Part shown: positions 9,950 to 18,474 of the stretch, in pieces | Position numbering within the stretch: position 1 is the first letter of the stretch | How the letters are laid out: the number at the start of each line of letters is the position of its first letter | Assembly: GCF_013328345.1 (NCBI RefSeq) | Contig: NZ_JABULX010000002.1 | Coordinates: 124,001-188,000, forward strand | Source: Marinifaba aquimaris | GTDB lineage: Bacteria > Pseudomonadota > Gammaproteobacteria > Enterobacterales > Alteromonadaceae | Direction of reading: 5' to 3' | DNA length: 64,000 bases | Translations under genes and position numbers: made by a program | The notes under the pieces: generated by a model | The model's input: only the letters and a program-made list of their open reading frames with translations | Databases searched by the model: none | Told to the model about the DNA's origin: nothing

Positions 9950-11272
9950 TTATGACCCTTTTAAAACTAAAAGTAATTCCACTCGACGATTCAAACTTTG
10001 CTTAAATTTATCGTTAGTATCATCGTATAAAGGCTGGGTATCAGCGACTCCTCGGGTGATCACATTGGCAATGGGTGAGTCAGCAGTGTTTAACCAAGCG
10101 GCAATAGCTTCAGCTCTTTTTCTTGAAATGACCCAGTTGGAGTCAGCTTGCCCAGTTGAATCAGTATGGCCAACCACTAAAACGGTATCAGCATACTGTT
10201 TAATATGCTCAACCAATGTATTGACATCAGGTAGCGCTTGACGGTTGACTTTGCTACTACCAGAACCAAATAAGCTTGAACTTGTTAAACGAATAACAGG
10301 CATTTGATCTTGGCTATCAATCGATAAAATTTGCGATTCTTGTTCCGCTACAAAAACAGTCTCTAGCTTGGTCGTAACACGCGCTAGGATATCTTCATCA
10401 CTCTTAGCTTTTGTGATGAAGTCTTGCCAACCAATGCTTTCCAGCTTCGCATAAATAGGCTCTGCTTTACCTTTCAAGTTAGATAACAGGCCAACATAAC
10501 TCGCAGATAAAACAAATGCTAAACCGATAAGTACCAGCCATGATGGTACTTTTTTAGTAACGGTTTCATTATTTGCTTGTGCGCCTTGCCAAGCAGGAGA
10601 TAAATCACGAGGTACCGGTCTGAGCTGATTAATACTGTGATAAAGCTTTTGAGAGAAAGATAACAATATTTTTTCACCATCTTGAGCCACTTTATATTTA
10701 CCTCTAAAGCCAACAGATAGACACACATAAGCCAACTCAACTAAATCCAGATTGCGTTGTGCCTGTTCTAATAACTTATCAACGATCAGGAAGAACTTTT
10801 CGCCCCCCCAGGTTTCATTGTGGTACTTGCTCAAAAGTGTTTGCTGACTCCATGTCCCTTCAGCCCCCCAAGGTGTTGAAAGGATAAACTCATCGAGTAG
10901 ACAGCAAATTAAATAACGAGAGGTTAAGACTTGTTCTTGATCTCCGCCTTTTTGTGCCAGTTCTTGTTCAAATTGACCAATTAACTTTTCAATATCAACT
11001 CTTAATTGCTCTATTGAATTTTGAGGCTCAAGGGAACGAAGGTTCATCGCTAGCGCTAACAGCTCACCACTTGAAGACAGGATTCGGTTTTCACCATGAA
11101 ATGCTAAGTCTTGCATTGGTGTAGGCTGTGATGGCGCCGCTTGATTTGGATTAAACCCTGGCGATGGAGGCGTAACTGGCGGCACAGCAGGACTGGCAGC
11201 AGTATTGTCAATTGGCCCACGTCGGCCACCAGGATTGGGAATTATCTGGGTTTTAAATAAATCATCAGACAT
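9950..11272 (-). CDS. tssL: T6SS inner-membrane protein TssL with OmpA-like peptidoglycan-binding domain
   Basis: A 440-residue protein. A Pro-rich N-terminus is followed by the cytoplasmic DotU domain (SRYLICCLLDEFILSTPWG, then WGGEKFFLIVDKLL). One membrane helix (VPSWLVLIGLAFVLSASYVGLL) leads to a periplasmic OmpA/MotB-type domain ending in VVGHTDSTG and NWVISRKRAEAIAAWL, the peptidoglycan-binding signature. It is the extended kind of TssL, which anchors the membrane complex to the cell wall directly. It is packed between tssK (3-bp gap) and tssM (4-bp gap). Confidence 0.95.
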   Translation of the reverse strand: MSDDLFKTQIIPNPGGRRGPIDNTAASPAVPPVTPPSPGFNPNQAAPSQPTPMQDLAFHGENRILSSSGELLALAMNLRSLEPQNSIEQLRVDIEKLIGQFEQELAQKGGDQEQVLTSRYLICCLLDEFILSTPWGAEGTWSQQTLLSKYHNETWGGEKFFLIVDKLLEQAQRNLDLVELAYVCLSVGFRGKYKVAQDGEKILLSFSQKLYHSINQLRPVPRDLSPAWQGAQANNETVTKKVPSWLVLIGLAFVLSASYVGLLSNLKGKAEPIYAKLESIGWQDFITKAKSDEDILARVTTKLETVFVAEQESQILSIDSQDQMPVIRLTSSSLFGSGSSKVNRQALPDVNTLVEHIKQYADTVLVVGHTDSTGQADSNWVISRKRAEAIAAWLNTADSPIANVITRGVADTQPLYDDTNDKFKQSLNRRVELLLVLKGS

Positions 11273-11275
11273 GAA

Positions 11276-12613
11276 CTAGTTACCTCTGATCGCCCATAAC
11301 TCTAGGTCTAGGTTCGGGAAGTTAGTCCCTATGTGCAGGGCAATACCACCAGATTGTGTCAACGCCTGCCAATATTCACCTTGTTGTACTAACTCAAAAT
11401 AAACGTAACCACGCTTGTACGGAATTTCACGAGGAGCAACTGCAAGTGAACTTAATTGAATACCAGGTAATTGAACATTGACTAGTTCTTTGATTTGCTC
11501 GACTGCCCCAACTTTCACTTGAGCAGGGAAATACTGACGAAGATCATCAACAGATAAATCAGCACTCACCGCTAATACAAAGTTACCCGAAGCAAATAGC
11601 GTCGCATCGGCAACTTGACCAATACGGATGCCATACTTCTTCTCTTCGAGTGGAATTGCGATAGAGTTTTGCTCTAAAACAACAGAGAATAATTGACGTA
11701 AATGCTTGATTAATTGATTGAAAATATCCGAGCTATTTTTTTGTTGGTATGTGGGTAATTCTGGTACGAGCTTATCTTCATTAATAAACGTACTCATGTC
11801 ACCAATCAGGTAACACCACTTTTCAAACAAGTCTTTTGAACCAACAAAATCAGCTTGGCTGTGATCAGATAAAATAGGTAAGTGACGATTCAGTGTTTGT
11901 AACATTAAAAAGTCTGTTACCTCTGACGTAGATGCTCGCCCAGCTACAGATACACGTTGAGCCAAAGCAGTTACTCTGTGCTGACAAAGTGTCACTAATT
12001 CAGAGATGAAGCTAGAAACATAATCACATTTCTTGATGTTAATCATGCTAGGTATAAAGTCAGCTTGTAATTTGATCTTGCCTTCAGCTGAGATATCTTC
12101 AACCACAGCAAATGGTAAACAACAGAATTCGCTTAAGTCGTCATTCTCGGTAAGCAGGGAAAAGTTAAACCCAGCCACTTCAATTGCTTGAGATAGCGAG
12201 TTTTCAGTATTGATGTCACGGATCTCAATTTCAGAGACGCGATTGCGGTATCGCTGTAATTCATCGCCTTCTCGTGAGATTTCAGTATTACCATGTCGAC
12301 GTATATTAACGGCTAAATAAATTCTCTTTCCGAGTAAGCTTTCATCAACATCAATAGCTTTTGGAATACCATCTTGCTGACCAAGGTGGAAGTAACTTCC
12401 ATCAGGTAAGATCCCTTCAGCTTTATCTAAACAAATTTTGCCGTTCAATAGTTGGCTAGTATCGACTTCAAAGTTAGCAAAGCCCCAAGCATAGGGTGAA
12501 ATGAGGCCAAGCGTTTTCGATAGTTGAGCATCGTGATAACGCGTTTGTTGTTGGAAATGCTGTGGCTGCAGCATCATCCCCTCTGTCCAGACAACCTTTT
12601 TTTCCCATGCCAT
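11276..12613 (-). CDS. tssK: T6SS baseplate protein TssK
   Basis: A 445-residue protein with the TssK (VasE/ImpJ) hallmark opening KVVWTEGMMLQPQHFQQQ and conserved later stretches ILPDGSYF and LYFELVQQ-like strand patterns (here YVYFELVQQGEYWQ). TssK is a cytoplasmic trimer that connects the phage-like baseplate (TssEFG) to the TssLM membrane complex. Normal length; sits between tssJ and tssL. Confidence 0.95.
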   Translation of the reverse strand: MAWEKKVVWTEGMMLQPQHFQQQTRYHDAQLSKTLGLISPYAWGFANFEVDTSQLLNGKICLDKAEGILPDGSYFHLGQQDGIPKAIDVDESLLGKRIYLAVNIRRHGNTEISREGDELQRYRNRVSEIEIRDINTENSLSQAIEVAGFNFSLLTENDDLSEFCCLPFAVVEDISAEGKIKLQADFIPSMINIKKCDYVSSFISELVTLCQHRVTALAQRVSVAGRASTSEVTDFLMLQTLNRHLPILSDHSQADFVGSKDLFEKWCYLIGDMSTFINEDKLVPELPTYQQKNSSDIFNQLIKHLRQLFSVVLEQNSIAIPLEEKKYGIRIGQVADATLFASGNFVLAVSADLSVDDLRQYFPAQVKVGAVEQIKELVNVQLPGIQLSSLAVAPREIPYKRGYVYFELVQQGEYWQALTQSGGIALHIGTNFPNLDLELWAIRGN

Positions 12614-12633
12614 AATTTTACTAACCCTTATTC

Positions 12634-13107
12634 TTAAAGCTCGATAACACTAACAGATACTTTTTCTACTTTAATTTCAATCGCAGAATCGCGCCAGAAA
12701 CTCTCATCAGGTACAGAGATAACACTGCGCCAATTCACACCATCAATTGCACGGTAGCCAACAGCGACACCGATAAATTTAGAACGCTCAGAGATTTTTA
12801 ACGCGACTTCATTATTAGTGTCTGGGTGAACTAAGTATTCGTTCATATCAATGAATTCTGCACCAAGCACATTTTGCTCAGGATCGAATAAGGCATCATA
12901 GCTAGCATTATCAAAGTTAACGCGATTCGTTAACTGATAAACCCTAACCAACACAGGAGAAGGACGATTAGTGAAATCTGGATTGATGTCATTCGTCGCT
13001 CGGATGTAATAATTAAAATCCATTGTCGGTTCTGTTGGCGTGCTAGAACAGGCAGATAAAAATGCAACGAGTAGTAAAGTAGTCGCTTGAACAAGCTTCT
13101 TAAACAT
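12634..13107 (-). CDS. tssJ: T6SS outer-membrane lipoprotein TssJ (VasD)
   Basis: Start taken at ATG 13107, not at the in-frame codon 24 bp further upstream, because the AAGGAT ribosome site (which overlaps the last codons of the upstream fha gene) sits at the right distance. The 157-residue product has a lipoprotein signal (FKKLVQATTLLLVAFLSAC) with the lipidated Cys in LSAC. The mature domain is a TssJ beta-sandwich with NDINPDFTNRPSPVLVRVYQL. It anchors the T6SS membrane complex in the outer membrane and binds TssM. Confidence 0.92.
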   Translation of the reverse strand: MFKKLVQATTLLLVAFLSACSSTPTEPTMDFNYYIRATNDINPDFTNRPSPVLVRVYQLTNRVNFDNASYDALFDPEQNVLGAEFIDMNEYLVHPDTNNEVALKISERSKFIGVAVGYRAIDGVNWRSVISVPDESFWRDSAIEIKVEKVSVSVIEL

Positions 13108-13114
13108 GATTTTT

Positions 13115-14842
13115 TTATCCTTTTTGATCATTTTTTATTTTTTCAATTTGTGCTTGATACGCTTCAGCAAAGTATTGACCTAAAACGTGATTTAAGTTTT
13201 CTTCAACGGATGCTTTAGCTTTATTTTGTCTTGCCGTAAATTCTAGCCAACACGCAGATGAAGAAACTTTGCCTAATAAACTTCGGCTATTTTGCTTAGC
13301 ATGAGCTTCAATTGACTCAGGGTCTAGTTCATCTAAAACCCCTGTCATAGAAGATTGCAACCCAGCTAAAAAGGCCATTTGATGATATTGCAGATCATTC
13401 ACTGCTTCATCATAAGAATCTTTTGCCGACAGATAACCACTTTTCTTTTTCAATAATAGCGCTTCTAAACAATCTGTTGGATCAATAGAGAATTTAAGCG
13501 GGTTATTAGAACGCGGCTGAACTGAAGTGACAGCTAATCGAGATTCTTGCTTGAAAATAGAACGCCCATTTAACAACGACATCAAACCTTGTGTCGTTGA
13601 AGTTAAAATGGCTGCGATATCTGTCGCAAAAGCTTCTTTGTCTACGCTGTCTTTAAACTCTCTTGGCAGTTCTAACTTTTCAAATAAAGTATCAAAAAAA
13701 CCATCATTTACACTTTGTGTAGATACTTGTTTTGGTTCGACTGTATCAGCAACAGGTGCCGAGGTCTCTCCCCAACTTTGGGGGTCGACAACAGGTTTTT
13801 TTTCAACGACAGGTTGAGAAATTGGTTCAGGAGCTAGTGCAACTTCAGCTCTTGCTACAGGAGCGGCTTGCATAAACTCAGGAGTTTCAGCTTGCGGTTC
13901 TGATACGGGTTCAGTTTCAGGTTCAATAGTCGGCGATAAATCAAACTCAATTTCTAAACTAGCAGGCGGCTTGGCGACATCTTCATTAAGTTTAAAGTCA
14001 CTCTCAGTTTGTGGAGTAACGTCAGCAGATTGAGCCTGTGCTTGCTCCAAATCTTGCTGGTTCCTCTTCAACGATTCTAAATCAAACTCTTTAACTGCCG
14101 GCATAATGCCAGACAACTCCCAATCATCTGGAATGGCGGCATTATTATTATTTGCAACCGGCTGACGTTCTTGGCTAGCCGCTTTAAAAGCATCGGGTAA
14201 TTCAGACTGTGGAATAGCTGCGGCAGAAGGTTGAGCATTAGACGCTGCAAAAGGGTCAATCTGTTCAGTCGCTGGGGCTGGGGCTGGAGCAGGAGCTGGT
14301 TCGAAAGTAGGTGCTGGCGATGATGATGCGCCAACTTGATCTAAAATTGATGATGGTGCAGGTTCTGCACTAGGTGTTTGCTGATTAATCATCGAAAGCG
14401 GATCAGCATTTTTTGATGGTGTCGAAGGCGCAGCCGCTTCCCCGCCCATAACCAATCCTAATAAGCTATCACCGCCTTGACTTGGCGAAGCGGTTGGTGC
14501 GCTGGCAACAGATGATGTAGATAAGTCGATTTCTGTTACTTTAACTTGGTACTGACCAATGAGAATAATGTCGTTAAGCGCTAAAGTGTAACTGTTATTT
14601 TTGCCAACGGGGTTGTTGGTTGAATTGATAAAAATACCATTGGTACTGACATCGACAAGAACAAAACTGTTATTTTGGAATTGAATTTGACCGTGAACAT
14701 TAGAGATAAAACGATTGGTATCAACTAAAGTCCAGTCACATGCTTCAGAACGGCCAAAATTGCCGCCTTGTTCAGTAAAAGTTTGAGAACTGTTTTGCCC
14801 AACACTGCCACCAGAGACAACTGTCAGTAATAACTGAGCCAT
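13115..14842 (-). CDS. tagH: T6SS-associated FHA-domain protein (Fha/TagH)
   Basis: A 575-residue protein. Residues 1-100 form a forkhead-associated phosphothreonine-binding domain (GRSEACDW, SNVHGQI, STNGIFIN). Residues of roughly 110-400 are a low-complexity Pro/Ala/Glu-rich linker. The last 180 residues hold the conserved TagH C-terminal domain (LLNGRSIFKQESRL, NNPLKFS, WLEFTARQNKAK). In Pseudomonas the Fha protein is phosphorylated by PpkA and triggers assembly. It is the first gene of the leftward operon, with a good AAGGAA ribosome site. A 16-bp palindrome covers its leader. Confidence 0.9.
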   Translation of the reverse strand: MAQLLLTVVSGGSVGQNSSQTFTEQGGNFGRSEACDWTLVDTNRFISNVHGQIQFQNNSFVLVDVSTNGIFINSTNNPVGKNNSYTLALNDIILIGQYQVKVTEIDLSTSSVASAPTASPSQGGDSLLGLVMGGEAAAPSTPSKNADPLSMINQQTPSAEPAPSSILDQVGASSSPAPTFEPAPAPAPAPATEQIDPFAASNAQPSAAAIPQSELPDAFKAASQERQPVANNNNAAIPDDWELSGIMPAVKEFDLESLKRNQQDLEQAQAQSADVTPQTESDFKLNEDVAKPPASLEIEFDLSPTIEPETEPVSEPQAETPEFMQAAPVARAEVALAPEPISQPVVEKKPVVDPQSWGETSAPVADTVEPKQVSTQSVNDGFFDTLFEKLELPREFKDSVDKEAFATDIAAILTSTTQGLMSLLNGRSIFKQESRLAVTSVQPRSNNPLKFSIDPTDCLEALLLKKKSGYLSAKDSYDEAVNDLQYHQMAFLAGLQSSMTGVLDELDPESIEAHAKQNSRSLLGKVSSSACWLEFTARQNKAKASVEENLNHVLGQYFAEAYQAQIEKIKNDQKG

Positions 14843-14852
14843 ATAAATTTCC

Positions 14853-14868
14853 TTTTCGATATCGAAAA
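14853..14868. promoter_or_regulatory. Perfect 16-bp palindrome over the fha leader
   Basis: TTTTCGATATCGAAAA is fully palindromic and ends inside the AAGGAA ribosome site of the fha gene, 10 bp before its start codon. It could be a dimeric repressor operator or a short RNA hairpin masking the ribosome site. The regulator is unknown. Confidence 0.45.
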
Positions 14869-14933
14869 TGAAGTGTAGTAATAATTTTGCCTGTTAATGG
14901 CGTTATTTCAAATAAAGCCATCAAATTGAGTTT

Positions 14934-14961
14934 ACTTTATTGCAAACTCTTATTCTGTTAA
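14934..14961 (-). promoter_or_regulatory. Possible promoter of the fha-tssJKLM-tagF-pppA operon
   Basis: On the minus strand there is TTAACA, a 16-bp spacer and TAAAGT, about 90 bp before the fha start, inside the 297-bp divergent region shared with the kinase gene. It is a 5/6 and 4/6 match found by eye. I saw no convincing promoter for the kinase gene and no sigma-54 -24/-12 element here. Confidence 0.28.
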
Positions 14962-15139
14962 TTGACGCACATATGCTAGCAACAAACTATGGAATCATTA
15001 TGAAGTAAATATCGCCTTTACAGAAAGACAATTTTACAGTTTTACCAATAGTTTTAAATTTTAGCTAGCATGATACACTTCTTTGTTATAGATAACCCCA
15101 TGAATCTATCGATGATAACCTAAAAAGTAGTTACGAAAA

Positions 15140-17617
15140 ATGGATGCATCTTCAATAAAAATAAATGGTTACCAGATAAAAAGTACACTTGGCCACGGCG
15201 GCATGGCGACGGTTTATTTGGCGATCCAAGAAAGCTTTGAGCGTGAAGTCGCAGTTAAGATCATGTCGGCGCAACTATCCTCTGATCCGTCTTTTGGTGA
15301 ACGCTTTTTGCGCGAAGCAAAAATAGTCAGTCGCCTGGTTCATCCGAACATTGTGACGGTTTACGATGTAGGGGTACAAAACAACCATCACTACCTATCA
15401 ATGGAATATATCGATGGTCGTGATTTAAAAGATAAACTTGCAACGATCTCTTTATTCCACATCATCAAGGTTATTAAAGAAGTTTCTCTGGCATTAGATT
15501 ACGCGGGTAGAAAAGGTTACGTACACCGAGATATTAAGCCTGAAAACATCATGATTAATGATGAAGATGGCCGCGCTATTCTTATGGACTTTGGCATCGC
15601 GAAAGCCTTTGACTCTGTTAGTGAAATGACACAAACAGGTACTGCAATTGGTACGCCTTATTATATGAGTCCAGAGCAAGCCAAGGGCACTGAAATAGAT
15701 TGGCGCTCTGATTTATACAGTTTAGGTGTTGTTTTTTACCAACTACTAACCGGAAAAGTACCTTTTGACGGGGATTCAGCAGTTACTGTCGGTATCAAAC
15801 ACTTAACCGATCCTGTCCCTGATTTACCTGAATTTTTGCAAGCAACATTTAAACCCATCATAGACAAATTGATGGCTAAGTCTGCAGAAGACAGATTTCA
15901 AAATGGTTCAGAGTTAATCACAGCACTTAATCAAATCAATGAAGCCGAACTACAAAGGCTCAATAACGAATTTGTCAGTAATACAGATAGAGACAGTGGT
16001 CAACAGATTAACCATTATGTTGATACGCCTGTCACGGGACGTACTCAAGCCAGTGTTGATCAAGATGCGACACAAATTTTACAGGTGCCGCCACCAGTTG
16101 GCGCGCAAGAGAAAAAAAGTAAAACACCACTTATCATTGGCTCTGTTGCATCGCTGGCCATCTTAGCAGGCGCAGGGGTTTGGTTTAACCAAGCTTCAAA
16201 AGAGAGCAAAGATAAGCAGCCACAGGTTGTGACTATAGAAGAGATAAAGACTGAAACGGCTGTTGCAACCACCTCCCCCACAGTTGAAAAACAACCGACA
16301 GTTGCGCTGCCACAGCAACAAAAGTTAAATGAGCTTCAAGCCCAATCACAACAGTTAGAGCAGGCACTTGAACAAGGTTTGACTATCGAGTTAATTGATG
16401 AGCTAAACCAAGTCCAAAAACTTATCGCCATTTTAGATAAAAATCATTCGAGTCTATTGGCAAGAGAGAAAAAGCTCAAACAAGCTTACGTCGAGTTAAC
16501 TTATCAGCAAATAGACGAAGGCGATTTAGAAGCAGCAAATAAAACGCTTTATAAGAAAATTCGCCGTCACCCCGAGACGGAACACTCAGTCACTGTGCTT
16601 AAGTTAAAACAAGAAATTGACAAAGCATTCAGGATATCTGAGTTGCTCAGTGAAGCAGAACGTTTATTTGAAAATGACTATTTAACAGGTGATGGTAAAG
16701 ACAATGCGTTTTACCAATATCAGCAGATATTAAAAATAAAACCTGACCACAAAAAAGCGATTCAGGGTATTGAAGCAATTTCTGCGCGATATTTAAAGCT
16801 GGCAGATACATCAGTCAAAGCCAAGCAATATGACAAAGCGCAAAGCTATATCAACAAAGGCTTAACGGTAACCAAAACACACAAGCCTTTATTTGATGAA
16901 CTACAGAATCAAATTGACTTAAGCCTTGCAGAAAAAGCTGCACTGAAAAAACAACAGCAAGCGAAAGTTAACCGTTTTCAAGGCTTATTAAACAAAGCTA
17001 AAAATGCTTATGATCAAGATAACTTGATCCCACCAGAAGAAAACAATGCTTTTGATTACTACCAACAAGCCCTGAAGATGCAACCTGACTCATCACAAGC
17101 AAAAAAAGGGTTAAAGCGTATTGAAAGCAAGCTCGCAAAATCAGTACCTTACTTGCTGAATATTGAAGACTTTGAGCAAGCAGAAGACGTAATCGTTCAA
17201 ATGCAAAAGCTCTATCCGAAAAGTAGTTTAGCTAAGCAGTTAAAAGCTAAGTTAACTCAAGCGAAAAAAGCCAGTGCTGATGCCAGTGCCCCACAAATCG
17301 CTAAAGTGATGATTAAAGGGGAACAATTCTCAAGCTTGTCTGGTTTTTACGACGGTACCGTCAATGCTAAAGGACAAGTCTATGTAGGTATACAATTCAA
17401 AAACTTTGGTGGCGCAACAACGATACTGCAAGCAGAGTTATACGATGGTGCTAAAACGACAAAGCTTGGCACGACCCCCGTTATCATCACTAAAGATACA
17501 GGGACAAAAGTATTTAAAGTCGCAGGCCCAGTTTCAGGTTTTAGCTCGGGCGGTTATGTCATCGACTTTATCCGTAATAATCAGCGAATAGAATCAACTC
17601 GCTTCACGGTAAAATAA
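15140..17617 (+). CDS. ppkA: T6SS-associated transmembrane Ser/Thr protein kinase (PpkA-like)
   Basis: An 825-residue protein. An N-terminal Hanks-type kinase carries a Gly loop (GHGGMATV, 18-25), catalytic Lys40, HRDIKPEN (129 on), DFG (150-152) and GTPYYMSPEQ. A membrane helix follows near residue 325-345 (PLIIGSVASLAILAGAGVWF). The periplasmic part is helical with TPR-like repeats (YQQILKIKPDHKKAIQGI, YQQALKMQPDSSQAKKGL) and ends in a beta-rich domain of about 90 residues. By analogy with PpkA it should phosphorylate the Fha protein encoded divergently and so activate secretion. The sensor half differs from the von Willebrand-type region of Pseudomonas PpkA, so the signal sensed may be different. 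The next gene, 19 bp on, is probably co-transcribed. Confidence 0.88.
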   Translation: MDASSIKINGYQIKSTLGHGGMATVYLAIQESFEREVAVKIMSAQLSSDPSFGERFLREAKIVSRLVHPNIVTVYDVGVQNNHHYLSMEYIDGRDLKDKLATISLFHIIKVIKEVSLALDYAGRKGYVHRDIKPENIMINDEDGRAILMDFGIAKAFDSVSEMTQTGTAIGTPYYMSPEQAKGTEIDWRSDLYSLGVVFYQLLTGKVPFDGDSAVTVGIKHLTDPVPDLPEFLQATFKPIIDKLMAKSAEDRFQNGSELITALNQINEAELQRLNNEFVSNTDRDSGQQINHYVDTPVTGRTQASVDQDATQILQVPPPVGAQEKKSKTPLIIGSVASLAILAGAGVWFNQASKESKDKQPQVVTIEEIKTETAVATTSPTVEKQPTVALPQQQKLNELQAQSQQLEQALEQGLTIELIDELNQVQKLIAILDKNHSSLLAREKKLKQAYVELTYQQIDEGDLEAANKTLYKKIRRHPETEHSVTVLKLKQEIDKAFRISELLSEAERLFENDYLTGDGKDNAFYQYQQILKIKPDHKKAIQGIEAISARYLKLADTSVKAKQYDKAQSYINKGLTVTKTHKPLFDELQNQIDLSLAEKAALKKQQQAKVNRFQGLLNKAKNAYDQDNLIPPEENNAFDYYQQALKMQPDSSQAKKGLKRIESKLAKSVPYLLNIEDFEQAEDVIVQMQKLYPKSSLAKQLKAKLTQAKKASADASAPQIAKVMIKGEQFSSLSGFYDGTVNAKGQVYVGIQFKNFGGATTILQAELYDGAKTTKLGTTPVIITKDTGTKVFKVAGPVSGFSSGGYVIDFIRNNQRIESTRFTVK

Positions 17618-17636
17618 TAAAAACGAAGGCTTTTTA

Positions 17637-18395
17637 ATGAAGTTTAAATACACAAAATTGGCTAGCTTAGTGTTACTAGCAAGTATAATTTCCTCAACAG
17701 CTTTTGCGACAAGTCAAAATGAAGCTATTTTGGAACAGGCGCTAGAAAATGCAAAAGTTGAGAATCAGAATTTAAAAAACAACTTGAGGCTTGCTAATCG
17801 AAAGATTGCCGAATTGGAGGGGTTAGTCGGCACTTTAGACAGTGAAAAAAACTCACGAGTATCAGAATCATCGAACCTTAAAGGCCAAACCCGCACCTTT
17901 ATTCAAAACCAAATAGACGCGTTGAAAACATTCCTAGTTGAAGGTGGTTTACTCGACTACATGGGCAGCGAACTCATTGCGCGTAAAAGCCTAGACGATG
18001 ACGATGTTACTTTAGTTGATGTTGGCCATGCGATGAGTAAATCTGGAGTGCTGACAGGCATAGGTGCTTATGTCAAACAACCTGGGTCAGTCAGAGTCAA
18101 ATTACTACGCCCTATCGACAAAAAGCTAGTTGTGATTTGGCAAAGTGAGACGATTCGTTTTACACAAACAGGCTTAGTTAAAAAGCAATTTGCCAATACG
18201 GTCAGTGTCGATAAAGGCGATATTGTCGCCTATGAATTTAACGATAACGTACCTATTGGCTATACATCTGGTACCGGCTCAACCTTGTATTCACATAAAG
18301 ATTTAAGCTTAGGTAGTTTGATACGCCAATCTTCATTGAAAGGGTCTCGTAGTAAAAGAGCCTACTCTATTGGTGTATTTGGTTTGTTAAACTAA
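17637..18395 (+). CDS. Periplasmic coiled-coil protein co-encoded with the PpkA-like kinase
   Basis: A 252-residue protein with a clear signal peptide (LASLVLLASIISSTAFA) and then a heptad-rich coiled coil (ENAKVENQNLKNNLRLANRK). The C-terminal half is probably beta-rich (GVLTGIGAYVKQPGSVRVKLL). I do not recognise the family. The GAAGG ribosome site, the 19-bp gap after the kinase gene and the shared terminator at 18421-18450 suggest one transcript. A periplasmic protein tied to a kinase with a large periplasmic domain could be a ligand or accessory of the sensor, much as Tag proteins feed PpkA in Pseudomonas. That role is inference. Confidence 0.7.
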   Translation: MKFKYTKLASLVLLASIISSTAFATSQNEAILEQALENAKVENQNLKNNLRLANRKIAELEGLVGTLDSEKNSRVSESSNLKGQTRTFIQNQIDALKTFLVEGGLLDYMGSELIARKSLDDDDVTLVDVGHAMSKSGVLTGIGAYVKQPGSVRVKLLRPIDKKLVVIWQSETIRFTQTGLVKKQFANTVSVDKGDIVAYEFNDNVPIGYTSGTGSTLYSHKDLSLGSLIRQSSLKGSRSKRAYSIGVFGLLN

Positions 18396-18420
18396 AACAT
18401 CACCATTTTTCAAAACAAAA

Positions 18421-18450
18421 AAGCCCGAGCTTGTTACCAAGCTCGGGCTT
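18421..18450. terminator. Bidirectional intrinsic terminator
   Basis: Perfect 13-bp stem AAGCCCGAGCTTG / CAAGCTCGGGCTT with loop TTAC and T-rich flanks on both strands. It ends the kinase transcript from the left and asnB from the right. Confidence 0.92.
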
Positions 18451-18474
18451 TTATTTAATGCTGTTAACAGCTAA

